A stretch of 64,000 nt of DNA, from contig NZ_BBXF01000002.1 in the NCBI RefSeq assembly GCF_001570585.1, forward strand, positions 1,376,077 through 1,440,076. The letters run 5' to 3'. The notes under the pieces were generated by a model. It did no database searches and was not told the origin of the DNA. It was given only the letters and a program-made list of their open reading frames with translations. Shown here piece after piece: positions 8,392 through 17,033 of the stretch. Position numbers and translations under genes: made by a program. The number at the start of each line of letters is the position of its first letter. The first letter of the stretch is position 1. This DNA is from Herbidospora daliensis. Its GTDB lineage: Bacteria; Actinomycetota; Actinomycetes; Streptosporangiales; Streptosporangiaceae.

Positions 8392-9483
8392 ATGCCGACC
8401 GTTCTGGACAACCGGGCCCTCAACCGCGCCACCCTCGCCCGGCAGCTGCTGCTCGACCGCGCCGACCTGCCGGTCCTCGACGCCGTCGCGCACCTGTGCG
8501 GGATGCAGGCGCAGGAGCCGCAGGAGCCGTTCATCGGCCTCTGGTCGCGGCTGCGCGGCTTCGACCCGGCGGAGCTCTCCGATCTGCTGGTCGGCCGGGG
8601 GGTCGTGCGCACCCATCTGATGCGCCGGACCGTCCACCTGGTCACCGCCGACGACGTCGTGGCCTGGCGGGCCCGGCACGACGCCATGCTGCGCCAGCGG
8701 GTGCTCGGCGTCTACCGGCGCGACCTCGCCGACGTCGACCTCGACGAGCTCACGGCGGCCGGGCTGGCCCTGATGGCCGACGGCGAGCCGCGCACGATGG
8801 GCGAGTTGTCCCGGACGATGGCCGGGCGGTGGCCGCTGCCTGAACCCCGGGCGCTGGGCGAGATCCTGGTCTCCGCCCTGATCCCGATGGTCCAGCTGCC
8901 GCCGCGCGGGGTGTGGCGGGCCAAGGCGGGGGTGCGCAACGTGCCGACCTCCGTGTGGCTGGGCCGGGAGCTCGACCCGCCCGCGCCGAACGGGTCCGAC
9001 CCGGTCGGCGAGAACCTGGTGCGGCGTTACCTGGCCGCCTACGGTCCCGCCGCCACGGCCGACCTGCGCTCCTGGTGCGGGCTGGCTGGCCTGCCCCGCG
9101 CGGTCGCCTCGGTGCGCGGGGAACTGGTCTCCTTCCGCGACGAACGGGGCCGCGAGCTGCTCGACCTCCCCGACGCCCCGCGCCCCGACCCGGGCGTCCC
9201 CGCGCCGGTGCGGTTCCTGCCCGCGTTCGACAACGCGCTCCTCGGCTACGACGACCGCACCCGCATCGTCGACGACGCCCACCGGAACGTGTCGATCGCC
9301 GGGGTGCGGGTGGTCCTGGTCGACGGCCGCGTCTCCGCCACCTGGACGGTCCAGGACGGCACCGTGGTCGTCGACCCGCTGCGCGAGCTCTCCCACGCCG
9401 AGCGCGACGCGGTGGCCGGGGAGGGAGAGGCGCTCGCGTCGTTCCTCTCCGACGGGGAGAAGGCCGCCGTCCAGCTCGCCTGA
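8392..9483 (+). CDS. Winged-helix DNA glycosylase, AlkZ-like (YcaQ/HTH_42 family)
   Basis: 363 residues, ATG at 8392. The family fold starts with NRATLARQLLLDR and contains the catalytic-type motif Q39-A-Q41 in CGMQAQEPQEP, plus the RTHLMRRTVHLV segment typical of these tandem winged-helix proteins. AlkZ of Streptomyces sahachiroi uses QxQ to unhook azinomycin interstrand crosslinks, whereas the E. coli YcaQ subgroup carries QxD, so this copy is of the AlkZ-like type. Function here is inferred as excision of bulky or alkylated nucleobases. No biosynthetic cluster for a DNA-alkylating product is visible in the window, so a general repair or resistance role is as likely. It is divergent from TetR-SRPBCC and may share the operator at 8310-8323. 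Confidence 0.82.
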   Translation: MPTVLDNRALNRATLARQLLLDRADLPVLDAVAHLCGMQAQEPQEPFIGLWSRLRGFDPAELSDLLVGRGVVRTHLMRRTVHLVTADDVVAWRARHDAMLRQRVLGVYRRDLADVDLDELTAAGLALMADGEPRTMGELSRTMAGRWPLPEPRALGEILVSALIPMVQLPPRGVWRAKAGVRNVPTSVWLGRELDPPAPNGSDPVGENLVRRYLAAYGPAATADLRSWCGLAGLPRAVASVRGELVSFRDERGRELLDLPDAPRPDPGVPAPVRFLPAFDNALLGYDDRTRIVDDAHRNVSIAGVRVVLVDGRVSATWTVQDGTVVVDPLRELSHAERDAVAGEGEALASFLSDGEKAAVQLA

Positions 9484-9486
9484 CGC

Positions 9487-10203
9487 CTATTCGCAGCGCG
9501 TCGTGGTGTCGGCGCCGGGCCCGCCGTTGCAGGTGTCGATCCCCGCGCCGCCGTTCAGGTCGTCGGCGCCGGTGCCGCCGTTGAGCTCGTCGGCGTCGGC
9601 GTCACCACGCAGTTCGTCGTCGCCGCTGCCCCCGTTGAGCTCGTCGGTTCCCGCGCCGCCGCTCAGGTCGTCGCTGCCCGTGCCGCCCTGGAGCTCGTCG
9701 GCCCCGAGTCCGCCGCGCAGTTCGTCCTCGCCCGCGTCGCCGCGGAGCGCGTCGTCGCCGCCGTTGCCCCGGAGGGTGTCGTCGCCCTTGCCGCCGCGCA
9801 GGTCGTCGGCGTTCCCGCTGCCGCGCAGCTCGTCGTCGCCGTCGCCGCCCAGGACGACCACCCGCTGCCCCTGCGGCAGCAGGTTGACCACGACGACGTC
9901 GTCGCCGTCGCCGAGCACGATCTTGATCTTGACGGCGAGCTGGGCCACCACGGTGGTCGGGCTCTCCGCCGTGCACCCCTTGATCGTTCCGGCTTCGTCC
10001 TCCAGCCGGAGGATCCCGTTGACCTGGGTGACCGTGAGGTCGTTGGCGACGCCGGGCTCCGCCGTGTAGAACAGCTGTCCACCAGTCCCCTCGGCGCAGG
10101 TCCCGGCGGTCACCGGGGCGGCCGAGGCGGGGGCCGCGAAGAGGGGCACGACCGACAGCGCGGCCGCTACCAGCAGGGCCGGCTTTCTCAGGCTGATTGT
10201 CAT
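9487..10203 (-). CDS. Secreted calcium-binding (RTX-type nonapeptide repeat) protein
   Basis: 238 residues, ATG at 10203. Signal peptide MTISLRKPALLVAAALSVVP with cleavage near ASA-AP. A beta-rich N-terminal domain (about 30-118) is followed by 13 consecutive nonapeptides of the form GGxGxDxLx, ending in a short Cys-containing tail (TTRCE). These repeats form a parallel beta-roll that binds calcium outside the cell. The protein is far smaller than RTX toxins and has no toxin or enzyme domain, so it is probably a small extracellular calcium-folding protein. It is convergent with the AlkZ-like gene, with 3 bp between their stop codons. Confidence 0.85.
   Translation of the reverse strand: MTISLRKPALLVAAALSVVPLFAAPASAAPVTAGTCAEGTGGQLFYTAEPGVANDLTVTQVNGILRLEDEAGTIKGCTAESPTTVVAQLAVKIKIVLGDGDDVVVVNLLPQGQRVVVLGGDGDDELRGSGNADDLRGGKGDDTLRGNGGDDALRGDAGEDELRGGLGADELQGGTGSDDLSGGAGTDELNGGSGDDELRGDADADELNGGTGADDLNGGAGIDTCNGGPGADTTTRCE
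9490..9849 (-). repeat. 13 tandem 27-bp repeats (RTX-like nonapeptides)
   Basis: In-gene tandem array with a 27-bp period coding for GGxGxDxLx units. Units have diverged (GGDGDDELR, GSGNADDLR, GGKGDDTLR and so on), but the Gly and Asp positions that bind calcium are kept in most copies. The last two units lose the hydrophobic position. Confidence 0.85.
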
Positions 10204-10308
10204 GGGTTCACGCTAGGAAGAAGGCGGGCCCCCGCTCTGCCGAGCAGTCCCTAGAGACGGGGAGGGCCAGCCCTCCTGCGCGGGCGCCCGCCATGACCTA
10301 TGGCCGGC

Positions 10309-10767
10309 TCACGCCGCCATCTCCCGGTAGCGGCCCGAGTGGAAGACCAGCGGTTCCCCTTCGGCGCGTTCATAGTGCTCCACCGCGCCGACGAAGATGT
10401 GGTGGTCGCCGCCGTCGTGCACGCGTTCGGTCCGGCAGACGAAGGTGGCCAGCGTCCCGGCGAGGACCGGCAGGGGAGCGCCGACCAGGTCGACCCCGGC
10501 GAACTTGTCGGCCGACGGGGTGGCGAACCGCTGCGACAGGTGGTCCTGGCCGGCGGCCAGGACGTTGACGGCGAACCGGCCGGCCCGCAGGAAGACCGGT
10601 GCGCTGGGCGCGCGGTTCGACAGGCACCAGAGCACCAGCGGCGGATCGAGCGAGACCGAGGTGAAGGAGTTGACAGTCACCCCGGCCCGCTCGCCCTCGG
10701 CGGTCGCCGTCGTGATCACCGCCACCCCGGTCGCGAACTGCCCGAGGGCCTCACGCAGCGATCTCAT
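10309..10767 (-). CDS. Flavin reductase (StyB/HpaC-like)
   Basis: 152 residues, ATG at 10767, overlapping the stop of the upstream monooxygenase by 4 bp (ATGA). Family features are the N-terminal LREALGQFATGVAVITT, the FMN-loop region GVTVNSFTSVSLDPPLVLWCL and the C-terminal HHIFVGAVE...PLVFHSGRY. These enzymes use NAD(P)H to make free reduced flavin for a partner monooxygenase. The coupled upstream gene is a StyA-like FAD monooxygenase, so this is very likely the reductase half of a two-component styrene or indole monooxygenase. Confidence 0.9.
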   Translation of the reverse strand: MRSLREALGQFATGVAVITTATAEGERAGVTVNSFTSVSLDPPLVLWCLSNRAPSAPVFLRAGRFAVNVLAAGQDHLSQRFATPSADKFAGVDLVGAPLPVLAGTLATFVCRTERVHDGGDHHIFVGAVEHYERAEGEPLVFHSGRYREMAA

Positions 10768-11987
10768 GCCGCGACCCTCGCGAGGTAGGCGCCGGCGCTG
10801 TCGGCGTCCATGAACCACTCGGCGTAGTCGGACGGGTCGTCGAAGCCGTTGACGAACCGGTGGGCGACCTCGGGGTGCTGCTGGGCCGCGCCCAGCAGGG
10901 CGAGGTGGTGGGGTTCGGCCGGGGCGAGCAGGGCGTTGGTCCAGGCGGTGACGTGGCGGGCCTGCGTCCAGAAGCCCTCGAAGGCGGCCCGCATCCAGTC
11001 GGCGTCGAACGGCCGGTCGCCCCGCTCGACGATGGCGCGCAGGTAGGCGGCGGCGCACTTGGCGGCGTTGTTGCTGCCCTGCCCGGTGATCGGGTCGTTC
11101 AGCACCACCACGTCGGCGACGCCGAGGATCGGCGCGCCCGAGGGCAGCACGGCCACGGGGTGCCGGACGGTGGGAGCGAACCGCCCGGTCAGGACCGCGT
11201 TGCCGTCGGTGAGCTCGATCGCGGCGCAGCGCTCGGCCTCCCACGGGAAGAAGGTCTCCAGCACCCGGCGGCTGCGGGCCAGGTGCTCGGCGGGGGTGCG
11301 CACGTCGCCCCAGCAGTCCATGGGCCCGCCGGGCACGCCCTCGAACACCATGATCTCGCAGGGGCCGGTGTGGGTGAGGGCCGGGAAGACGAAGTACTCG
11401 CCCACGCCCGGGAGCAGGTTGAAGCAGACCGCCGAGTGGTCGGGGCGCGGGGTCAGGCCGTTGACGTAGGTGACCGCCAGGGCGCGCTGCGGCGCGGCGT
11501 ACGGGGAGCGGGCCGGGTCGCGCTCGAAGAGGGAGGCGATCTGCCCCTTCCCGGCGGCGACCAGGACGAGGTCGTAGCGGGCGGCGTAGAGCTCCAGGTC
11601 GTCGGGGGTGGCGTCGTGGATCACGAGCTTGCCGCCGAGCCGTTCGAACTCGCCCAGCCAGACGGGCATCTTCACCCGCTGGTCGACCGAGCGGGCCGGG
11701 ACGTCGAGGCGTCCGGCCCAGTCGAGTAACTTGCCGCCCTCCGGGTTCGGGACGGTGAGCGCGATGCCCTCGATGGGCGGGCAGACCTCCGCCCACCGGT
11801 CGAGGCCGAGTTCGTGCTCATGGGACAACGCGGTGCCGAACATGCACTGGCCGGACATGACCCGGCCGTCGCGGATGTCTTCAGGGGTGCGGTTGGAGAC
11901 CATGGTGACGTCGTAGCCCTGCTGGAGCAGCCCGACGGCCAGGTGGAGGCCGGCCTGACCGGCGCCGACGACGAGGATTTCGCGCAT
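10764..11987 (-). CDS. Styrene/indole monooxygenase family FAD-dependent oxygenase (StyA-like)
   Basis: 407 residues, ATG at 11987, close to the length of StyA. A Rossmann GAGQAGLHLAVGLLQQGYDV at the N-terminus is followed by NRTPEDIRDGRVMSGQCMF, characteristic of the StyA group. A distal FAD segment contains LNDPITGQGSNNAAKCAAAY. StyA-type enzymes epoxidise styrene or oxidise indole using FADH2 from StyB, which is encoded by the overlapping next gene. No styrene oxide isomerase or phenylacetaldehyde dehydrogenase is adjacent, so the real substrate may be indole or another aryl alkene. The AraC regulator 101 bp upstream probably controls the pair. Confidence 0.88.
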   Translation of the reverse strand: MREILVVGAGQAGLHLAVGLLQQGYDVTMVSNRTPEDIRDGRVMSGQCMFGTALSHEHELGLDRWAEVCPPIEGIALTVPNPEGGKLLDWAGRLDVPARSVDQRVKMPVWLGEFERLGGKLVIHDATPDDLELYAARYDLVLVAAGKGQIASLFERDPARSPYAAPQRALAVTYVNGLTPRPDHSAVCFNLLPGVGEYFVFPALTHTGPCEIMVFEGVPGGPMDCWGDVRTPAEHLARSRRVLETFFPWEAERCAAIELTDGNAVLTGRFAPTVRHPVAVLPSGAPILGVADVVVLNDPITGQGSNNAAKCAAAYLRAIVERGDRPFDADWMRAAFEGFWTQARHVTAWTNALLAPAEPHHLALLGAAQQHPEVAHRFVNGFDDPSDYAEWFMDADSAGAYLARVAA

Positions 11988-12039
11988 GGTGGTGGGTCCC
12001 TTCGGTGTCAGGAGTGGAGTTGCGATCGGCGCCTGACAA

Positions 12040-12052
12040 GAACGGTACGTTC
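12040..12052. promoter_or_regulatory. Short inverted repeat in the monooxygenase promoter region
   Basis: GAACG-GTA-CGTTC lies 53 bp upstream of the StyA-like start codon, in the 101-bp gap behind the AraC gene. It is a plausible operator for the monooxygenase pair. AraC proteins usually bind direct rather than inverted repeats, so the binder is uncertain. Confidence 0.35.
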
Positions 12053-12088
12053 GGCCCCCCGGACCGTGCCATCCGCTGAGCGCGGATC

Positions 12089-13120
12089 TCATCCACCTGA
12101 CGCGGGACCTCTCCGCAGCGTCTCCGACGGCGGCAGCCCGTACCGCTCGCGGTACTGGGCGGCGAACCGGCCCTGGTGCAGGAAGCCCCACCGGGCGGCC
12201 ACCGTCGTCACCGTGGCCCGCGCCGGGTCGGCGGCCGTGAGCTCCTCGTGCACCTTCGCCAGCCGCACCCGCCGCAGGTAGGCCATCGGGGTCAGCCCGA
12301 GGTGCGCCCGGAAGCCCTCCTGGAGGGAGCGTCCGCTGACCGCGACCGCGCCGGCGATGTCGGCGGTGGTCAGCGGGAGGTGCGCGTGCCCTTCGACGAA
12401 CTCCATCGCCCGGCGCACGACCTTCGGCAGCGCGGCCTGCCGGGGCGCGGTCAGCCGCTCGCGGTAGTTGGACGGCTGCATGGTCAGCAACAGGCTGACC
12501 AGGGCGTTCTCCAGATGGGCGATGGCCAGCGGATGGCCGGTCAGCCCGTCGTCGCGTTCGCCCTCCCTGACCAGCAGGTCGGCCATGTCGCGCCACGACC
12601 GGGTCCAGCCGGTCGTCAGGTCGACGCCGAGGTCGAACACGAGCGGGTCAGTGAGCGGCTCGCCGAGCAACTGCTCCAGCGAGCGCTCGACGGAGGCGCG
12701 CTCGAACTTGACGATCAGCTGCGGGCAGCCGGCCGCCCAGCGCATGTCGAGGTGGCGGGTCGGCGAGGGCAGCGCGGCCAGCGCCGGAGTGGAGACGATC
12801 TCCCGGTCGCCGGCGCGGATCAGGCTCCGCCCGGCCAGCGGGATCATGACGAGGAAGAAGGTGCCCAGCTCACCCGGTTCGATGTGGACGTCGCCCCCGT
12901 AGTCGAGGTAGCTGACGCGCACCGACCCGAGCTCGACGGAGTTCAACCGGGCCGACAGCAGGTTCTCGTGCCCGGCCAGGTTCAGCCGGTGCGGGCAGAA
13001 CACCTTGGCGACCTCGCCGCGGACCTCGTCGAGGTCGGAGCTGGCGAAGACGGGACGGTTGCTGAGGAGCACACCAGATGATCGGCCCTGCCCGGTTTGT
13101 CGTTCCATGGAAAACGACAC
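12089..13120 (-). CDS. AraC family transcriptional activator
   Basis: GTG at 13120 gives 343 residues; an in-frame ATG at 13108 is equally possible, since neither has a clear Shine-Dalgarno. The N-terminal half (about 25-220) looks like an AraC-binding-like sensor domain. The last 100 residues hold the two-HTH module (LTTADIAGAVAVSGRSLQEGFRAHLGLTPMAYLRRVRLAKVHEEL, then VTTVAARWGFLHQGRFAAQYRERYG). This architecture is common in activators of aromatic degradation operons. It sits directly upstream of the two-component monooxygenase on the same strand and 16 bp downstream of a TPR gene, so it probably activates the former and may be cotranscribed with the latter. Confidence 0.88.
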   Translation of the reverse strand: MSFSMERQTGQGRSSGVLLSNRPVFASSDLDEVRGEVAKVFCPHRLNLAGHENLLSARLNSVELGSVRVSYLDYGGDVHIEPGELGTFFLVMIPLAGRSLIRAGDREIVSTPALAALPSPTRHLDMRWAAGCPQLIVKFERASVERSLEQLLGEPLTDPLVFDLGVDLTTGWTRSWRDMADLLVREGERDDGLTGHPLAIAHLENALVSLLLTMQPSNYRERLTAPRQAALPKVVRRAMEFVEGHAHLPLTTADIAGAVAVSGRSLQEGFRAHLGLTPMAYLRRVRLAKVHEELTAADPARATVTTVAARWGFLHQGRFAAQYRERYGLPPSETLRRGPASGG

Positions 13121-13136
13121 ACAGTTGGCGTCACTT

Positions 13137-13760
13137 TCAGGATTCGGCCGGATTCGTGAACTCGTCGGCCCACTGGAGCACCCGGTGCGCCCCCGCCCGC
13201 TCCGCCGTCTCGCGCGCCTCGGCGATCAGGTCGGCCGCGTCGTCGGCGCGGCCCTCGTCGCGCGCCAGGTAGGCCAGCCCGACCAGGTTCGCCGCCACCC
13301 CCGGCAGGAAGCCGAGCTCCCGTCGCAGCCGGGTCGACTCCTCCAGCAGCTCCCGCGCCTCCGGCGTGCCCTTGGCGGCGAAGGCCAGGTGCCGCAGCGT
13401 GTACGCCAGCGTCTCGCGGTCACCCGCCCCGGTCGCCAGGTCGCGGGCGCGCTCGAAGAAGGGCCGCGCCACCTCGTCCTCGCCCGCCACGACCTGGTGG
13501 AAGATGCCGACCCAGAACAGCGCCTCGGCCTCGCCCCGGGTGTCGCCCAGGGAGTTGTAGAGGTCGACGGCCCGCTCGAACGCGGTCACGTCGCCGTCGC
13601 CCTCGCCGGACAGGTAGCGGGCGTGCGTGATCCGGCCGCGGGCCAGCATGAGATCGGCTTCCAGGCTGTCGAGGGCCAGGTCGGCCATGTCGAGGGCGCC
13701 CTCGGTCCCGATGAAGACGGCCTGCTCGTACAGTGTCTTGGCGTTCTCGATACGTCCCAT
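13137..13760 (-). CDS. Tetratricopeptide-repeat protein
   Basis: 207 residues, ATG at 13760. The protein is all helical with about four or five TPR-like pairs (AKTLYEQAVFIG, AFERAVDLYNSLGDTRGEAEALFWVGIFHQ, ARPFFERARDLATGAGDRETLAYTLRHLAFAA, VAANLVGLAYLARDEGRADDAADLI). No catalytic or DNA-binding domain is visible. It lies 16 bp upstream of the AraC gene on the same strand, so the pair may form one transcript. A protein-protein adaptor role is inferred; the partner is unknown. Confidence 0.75.
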   Translation of the reverse strand: MGRIENAKTLYEQAVFIGTEGALDMADLALDSLEADLMLARGRITHARYLSGEGDGDVTAFERAVDLYNSLGDTRGEAEALFWVGIFHQVVAGEDEVARPFFERARDLATGAGDRETLAYTLRHLAFAAKGTPEARELLEESTRLRRELGFLPGVAANLVGLAYLARDEGRADDAADLIAEARETAERAGAHRVLQWADEFTNPAES

Positions 13761-13792
13761 CCGCCGACCCTACGCCCGGGAGCCCGAACCCC

Positions 13793-14212
13793 ATGGCAAT
13801 CACGTGCCAGTACCTCAACGTGCGGCCGGAGGAGATCGAACCGCTCCTCACCCACCCCCAGCGCATCGACGAGCTGATGGAGGACGTCGAACGCGGCCTC
13901 AACGTCGACCGGGCGTGGGACGGCCTGGCCGCCCTGCTCAAGGACCTGCCGGTCGACGTCGTCTTCGGCGGCACGCCCCTGGAGACCGGCCACGACTTCC
14001 CCTACGGCCCGCCGCGCTACCTGTCACCGGAGCAGGTCGTGACCGCCGCCGAGGCGCTGCCCGGCGTGCTGCGCTACGACGGCACGGCGATGACCGGCCG
14101 CTACCCGGGCGTCGACGACGAGGACTACTACCGCCGCCACTACGCCGGGCTCTGGGACTTCTTCACCGCCTGCGCCAAGAACGGCGACGCGGTCGTGGTG
14201 GTCCTGGTGTGA
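13793..14212 (+). CDS. DUF1877 family protein
   Basis: 139 residues from ATG 13793; a longer in-frame start at 13733 would overlap the divergent TPR gene and adds no conserved sequence. Family features are the N-terminal TCQYLNVRPEEIEPLL, the central NVDRAWDGLAALL and the C-terminal YYRRHYAGLWDFFTACAKNGDAVVVVLV. E. coli YfbM belongs to the same family; its biochemical function is unknown. It is convergent with the SARP gene, and the two reading frames overlap by 73 bp at their 3' ends. Confidence 0.75.
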   Translation: MAITCQYLNVRPEEIEPLLTHPQRIDELMEDVERGLNVDRAWDGLAALLKDLPVDVVFGGTPLETGHDFPYGPPRYLSPEQVVTAAEALPGVLRYDGTAMTGRYPGVDDEDYYRRHYAGLWDFFTACAKNGDAVVVVLV

Positions 14213-16983
14213 CGCCGGAGCCGGTCGAGGGTGAACCGGTGGAGGTCGCCGACCGGCTCCCCGGGCGGCGTGCCCGCCGCGCGGGCCCGGAGCTCGCGCA
14301 GGCGGTCGGCGTCGGCGCCATAGAGGGGCGTGGCGCCCTTCTGGGCCGCGACGGCGTCGAGGACGGCCAGCGCCGACGCGACGTCGCCGCGCTGGGCCAG
14401 CAGGAACGCCGCGCCCCGGATGGTCGCCCACTGCTGGAGGCGGTTCCCGTGGCGCTCCCAGTGGGTGATGACCTCGACGTAGAGGTCGACGGCGGCGGCC
14501 GGGTCGCCGTGGCGGGCGGTCACCGACGCCAGCGAGGTCAGCGCGACGCCCTCGCAGTAGCGGTCGCCGGTGGCGAGCGCCTGTGACCTGGCCTGCGCGA
14601 GCAGCTCCCCGGCCCGGCCGGGGTCGGTGTCGAGGAGGGACTCGCCCAGGACGTACAGGGCCCAGCCCCTGACCACCGGGGACCGGCAGGTGTCGAGCAT
14701 CGCGGTCGCGTCGGCGACCGCCTGCTCGGGCCGGCCGCCGTAGGCGGAGACCAGCACCAGCGACGAGCGCACATAACCGGCCCGCAGCTCGTCGTCGGCC
14801 AGCTCGGACCAGCGCAGCACGTCGAGGCCGAGCCGCCGCGCCTCGTCGAGGTCGCCGCTCAGCAGAGCCAGCTCGGCCTGCACGAACACGGCGAACCGGC
14901 GGAACGGGTCGTCGGGCCCGAGCAACCGGAGCGACAACCCGGCCAGCCGTCGGGCCTCCTCGTAGTCGCTGCGGAACCGGGCGCAACCCGCGGCCACGCC
15001 CAGGGCGAGCGCCGCGAGGGGTTCGTCGTCGGCGTGGCCGGTCTCCGACCAGCGGCGGGCCGCCGCCTTGGCCCAGTCTTCGAGCTCGGCCGGCATACGC
15101 AGTTCGGCCCAGTCGGCCAGTTCGCCGATCAGCCACAGGTCGAGCGTCAGGTCGTGGTCGAGCGCCCACAGGTGGGCGGCGCGGATGTCGCCGAACCGCC
15201 GCTCGACCTCGGCCGCCCACCCGCCGTCGATGCGCTCGGCCCCGCGCCGCACCAGTTCCAGCAGGTCCCGCGCGTGCGCCCGCCGCAGGTCGGCCTCCTC
15301 GCCGCTCTCGGCGAGCCGCTCGCGCGCGAACGCGCGCAGGGTCTCCAGCATCGTGTACGCCGTCACGTCGCCCCCCGCGACCGCCACCACCATCGACCGG
15401 TCGACCAGGTCGCCGATCCGGTCGAGCGCGGCCACCGGGTCGAGCCCGCAGACCCGGGCCGCGTCGTGGGCGGTGAACACGCCCGGGAAGACCGAGAGCC
15501 GGGCGAACAACCGCCGGTCGGCGTCGTCGAGGAGGCGGTAGGACCAGTCGACGACCGCGTCGAGGGTGCGGTGGCGGTCGGCCGCCTGCCGGTAGGAGGT
15601 GCGCAGCAGGCCGCCCGACGCCAGGATCCCGGCCGGGCTCATCACCCGCAGCCGCCCGGCGGCCAGCTCGATGGCCAGCGGGATCCCGTCGAGGCGGCGG
15701 CACAGTTCCTCGGCCGCGTCACCGGCCACGTCGACGCCGGGCGCGAGCGCCGCCGCCCGCAGCCGGAGCAGCTCGACCGCCTCCGCGCCCAGCGGCGGCA
15801 CCGGCACGATCTGCTCGACCGGCAGCCCGAGCGGCAGGCGCGAGGTGGCCAGGATCCGCACCGCCGGGCACGCCGCCGCGATGGCCTGCGCGGCCTCGGC
15901 GGCCGACTCGACGACGTGCTCGCAGTTGTCGAGCACGAGCAGGGTGTCGCGCGGGCGCAGGTAGTCGACCAGCCGGTCGAGCGGCGGCGACCCGTCGACC
16001 AGGTGCACGCCGAGCGCGGTCAGCATCGCCCCGGCGACCTGCGCCCCGGTGGGCAACGACGACAGGTCGACCAGCGCGCCGTCGTCGGAGACCTCCGCGG
16101 CGAGCCGCGTCTTGCCGACCCCGCCCGGCCCGGTCAGCGTCACCACCCGCGCCCGCTCCAGCCGCGCGCGCAGCTCGGCGAGCAGCCGGTCGCGCCCGAC
16201 CAGCGACGTGGACGCCGGTTCGGCGGCTTCGCGCGGGTGCAGCGCGGGGTCGTGGCGCAGGATGCGGGTCTCCAGGTCGCGCAGCGCCTGCTGCGGTTCC
16301 AGGCCGAGCTCCTCGTCGAGCATCGTCCGGTACGCCCGGTAGGCGGCCAGCGCCTCGACCTGCCGGCCGAGCCGGTAGAGGGCGAGCATGAGCTGGCCCC
16401 GGGACCGTTCCCGCATCGGCGACTCGGCGATCACCCGCTCAAGTGTGGCCAGCGCCTCCTCCGGCCGGTTCAGCCGCAGCGCGGCTTCAGCGTGGTCTTC
16501 CTGGGCCGACAGCCGCAACTCGGTCAGCCGAGCGACCTCGGCCATCGCGAAGTCCTCGTGGGCGTATTCGGCGTAGGCGCCGCCCCGCCAGAGCGCCAGC
16601 CCCTCGTCGAGCAGCGCGAGCGCTTCACGCGGGCGGGTGGCGAGCAGGCCGCGCCCGCGTTCGGCCAGGTCTTCGAAGGCGGTGACGTCGAACCAGGCGG
16701 GGTCGACGACCAGGGCGTAACCGGGGTGGCGGGTGTGCAGCACGTCGCCGAGGCCGGCCGCGCGCAGTTGCGTGCGCAACCGGGAGACGACCGTCTGGAG
16801 CGCCGCGTCGGCCCGCGCGGGCGGGGCGCCCTGCCAGACGACGTCGGCGAGGGTGTCGGCGGCGACCACGCCGGGGGAGCGCACCAGCAGCGCGGCCAGC
16901 AGCCGCCGCGCGTTGCCCGACCGGGTCAGCGCCTCGGCGCCGGGCACGTCCAGCGGCCCGAGGGCCCTGATGCGAGGTGTCAC
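14140..16983 (-). CDS. SARP/AfsR-type regulator (OmpR-like HTH, BTAD, NB-ARC, TPR)
   Basis: 947 residues, GTG at 16983 with GGGAG five bases upstream. An N-terminal winged helix (about 1-90) is followed by a bacterial transcriptional activation domain (about 98-243, WFDVTAFEDLAERG...LMLALYRLGRQVEALAAYR). The NB-ARC-type STAND ATPase has Walker A GPGGVGKT at 285-292, Walker B LLVLDN near 348-353 and a GIPLAIELAAGRL motif. The C-terminal 350 residues are TPR-like. AfsR-type proteins activate secondary metabolism or stress genes after ATP-dependent oligomerisation. No biosynthetic cluster is adjacent, so it may act elsewhere. The last 25 residues overlap the DUF1877 gene on the opposite strand and look non-conserved. 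A TetR gene lies 50 bp upstream on the same strand. Confidence 0.92.
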   Translation of the reverse strand: MTPRIRALGPLDVPGAEALTRSGNARRLLAALLVRSPGVVAADTLADVVWQGAPPARADAALQTVVSRLRTQLRAAGLGDVLHTRHPGYALVVDPAWFDVTAFEDLAERGRGLLATRPREALALLDEGLALWRGGAYAEYAHEDFAMAEVARLTELRLSAQEDHAEAALRLNRPEEALATLERVIAESPMRERSRGQLMLALYRLGRQVEALAAYRAYRTMLDEELGLEPQQALRDLETRILRHDPALHPREAAEPASTSLVGRDRLLAELRARLERARVVTLTGPGGVGKTRLAAEVSDDGALVDLSSLPTGAQVAGAMLTALGVHLVDGSPPLDRLVDYLRPRDTLLVLDNCEHVVESAAEAAQAIAAACPAVRILATSRLPLGLPVEQIVPVPPLGAEAVELLRLRAAALAPGVDVAGDAAEELCRRLDGIPLAIELAAGRLRVMSPAGILASGGLLRTSYRQAADRHRTLDAVVDWSYRLLDDADRRLFARLSVFPGVFTAHDAARVCGLDPVAALDRIGDLVDRSMVVAVAGGDVTAYTMLETLRAFARERLAESGEEADLRRAHARDLLELVRRGAERIDGGWAAEVERRFGDIRAAHLWALDHDLTLDLWLIGELADWAELRMPAELEDWAKAAARRWSETGHADDEPLAALALGVAAGCARFRSDYEEARRLAGLSLRLLGPDDPFRRFAVFVQAELALLSGDLDEARRLGLDVLRWSELADDELRAGYVRSSLVLVSAYGGRPEQAVADATAMLDTCRSPVVRGWALYVLGESLLDTDPGRAGELLAQARSQALATGDRYCEGVALTSLASVTARHGDPAAAVDLYVEVITHWERHGNRLQQWATIRGAAFLLAQRGDVASALAVLDAVAAQKGATPLYGADADRLRELRARAAGTPPGEPVGDLHRFTLDRLRRHTRTTTTASPFLAQAVKKSQSPA

Positions 16984-17033
16984 GGCGGCTCCCGGCGCTG
17001 GATCATCCGGAAGGAACTATAAGTCGGGGATGT

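Noticed and set aside
9490-9849. 27-bp periodic array considered as a CRISPR or VNTR
   Set aside because: There are no constant repeats with variable spacers; the periodicity is that of coding nonapeptides.
9503-10069. Ser/Pro-rich plus-strand frame opposite the calcium-repeat gene
   Set aside because: Its repeats merely mirror the 27-bp RTX array on the other strand. No signal sequence or ribosome-binding site.
15034-17022. Long plus-strand open frame opposite the SARP gene
   Set aside because: Arg/Gln/His-rich with no domain. The minus frame has BTAD and Walker motifs.
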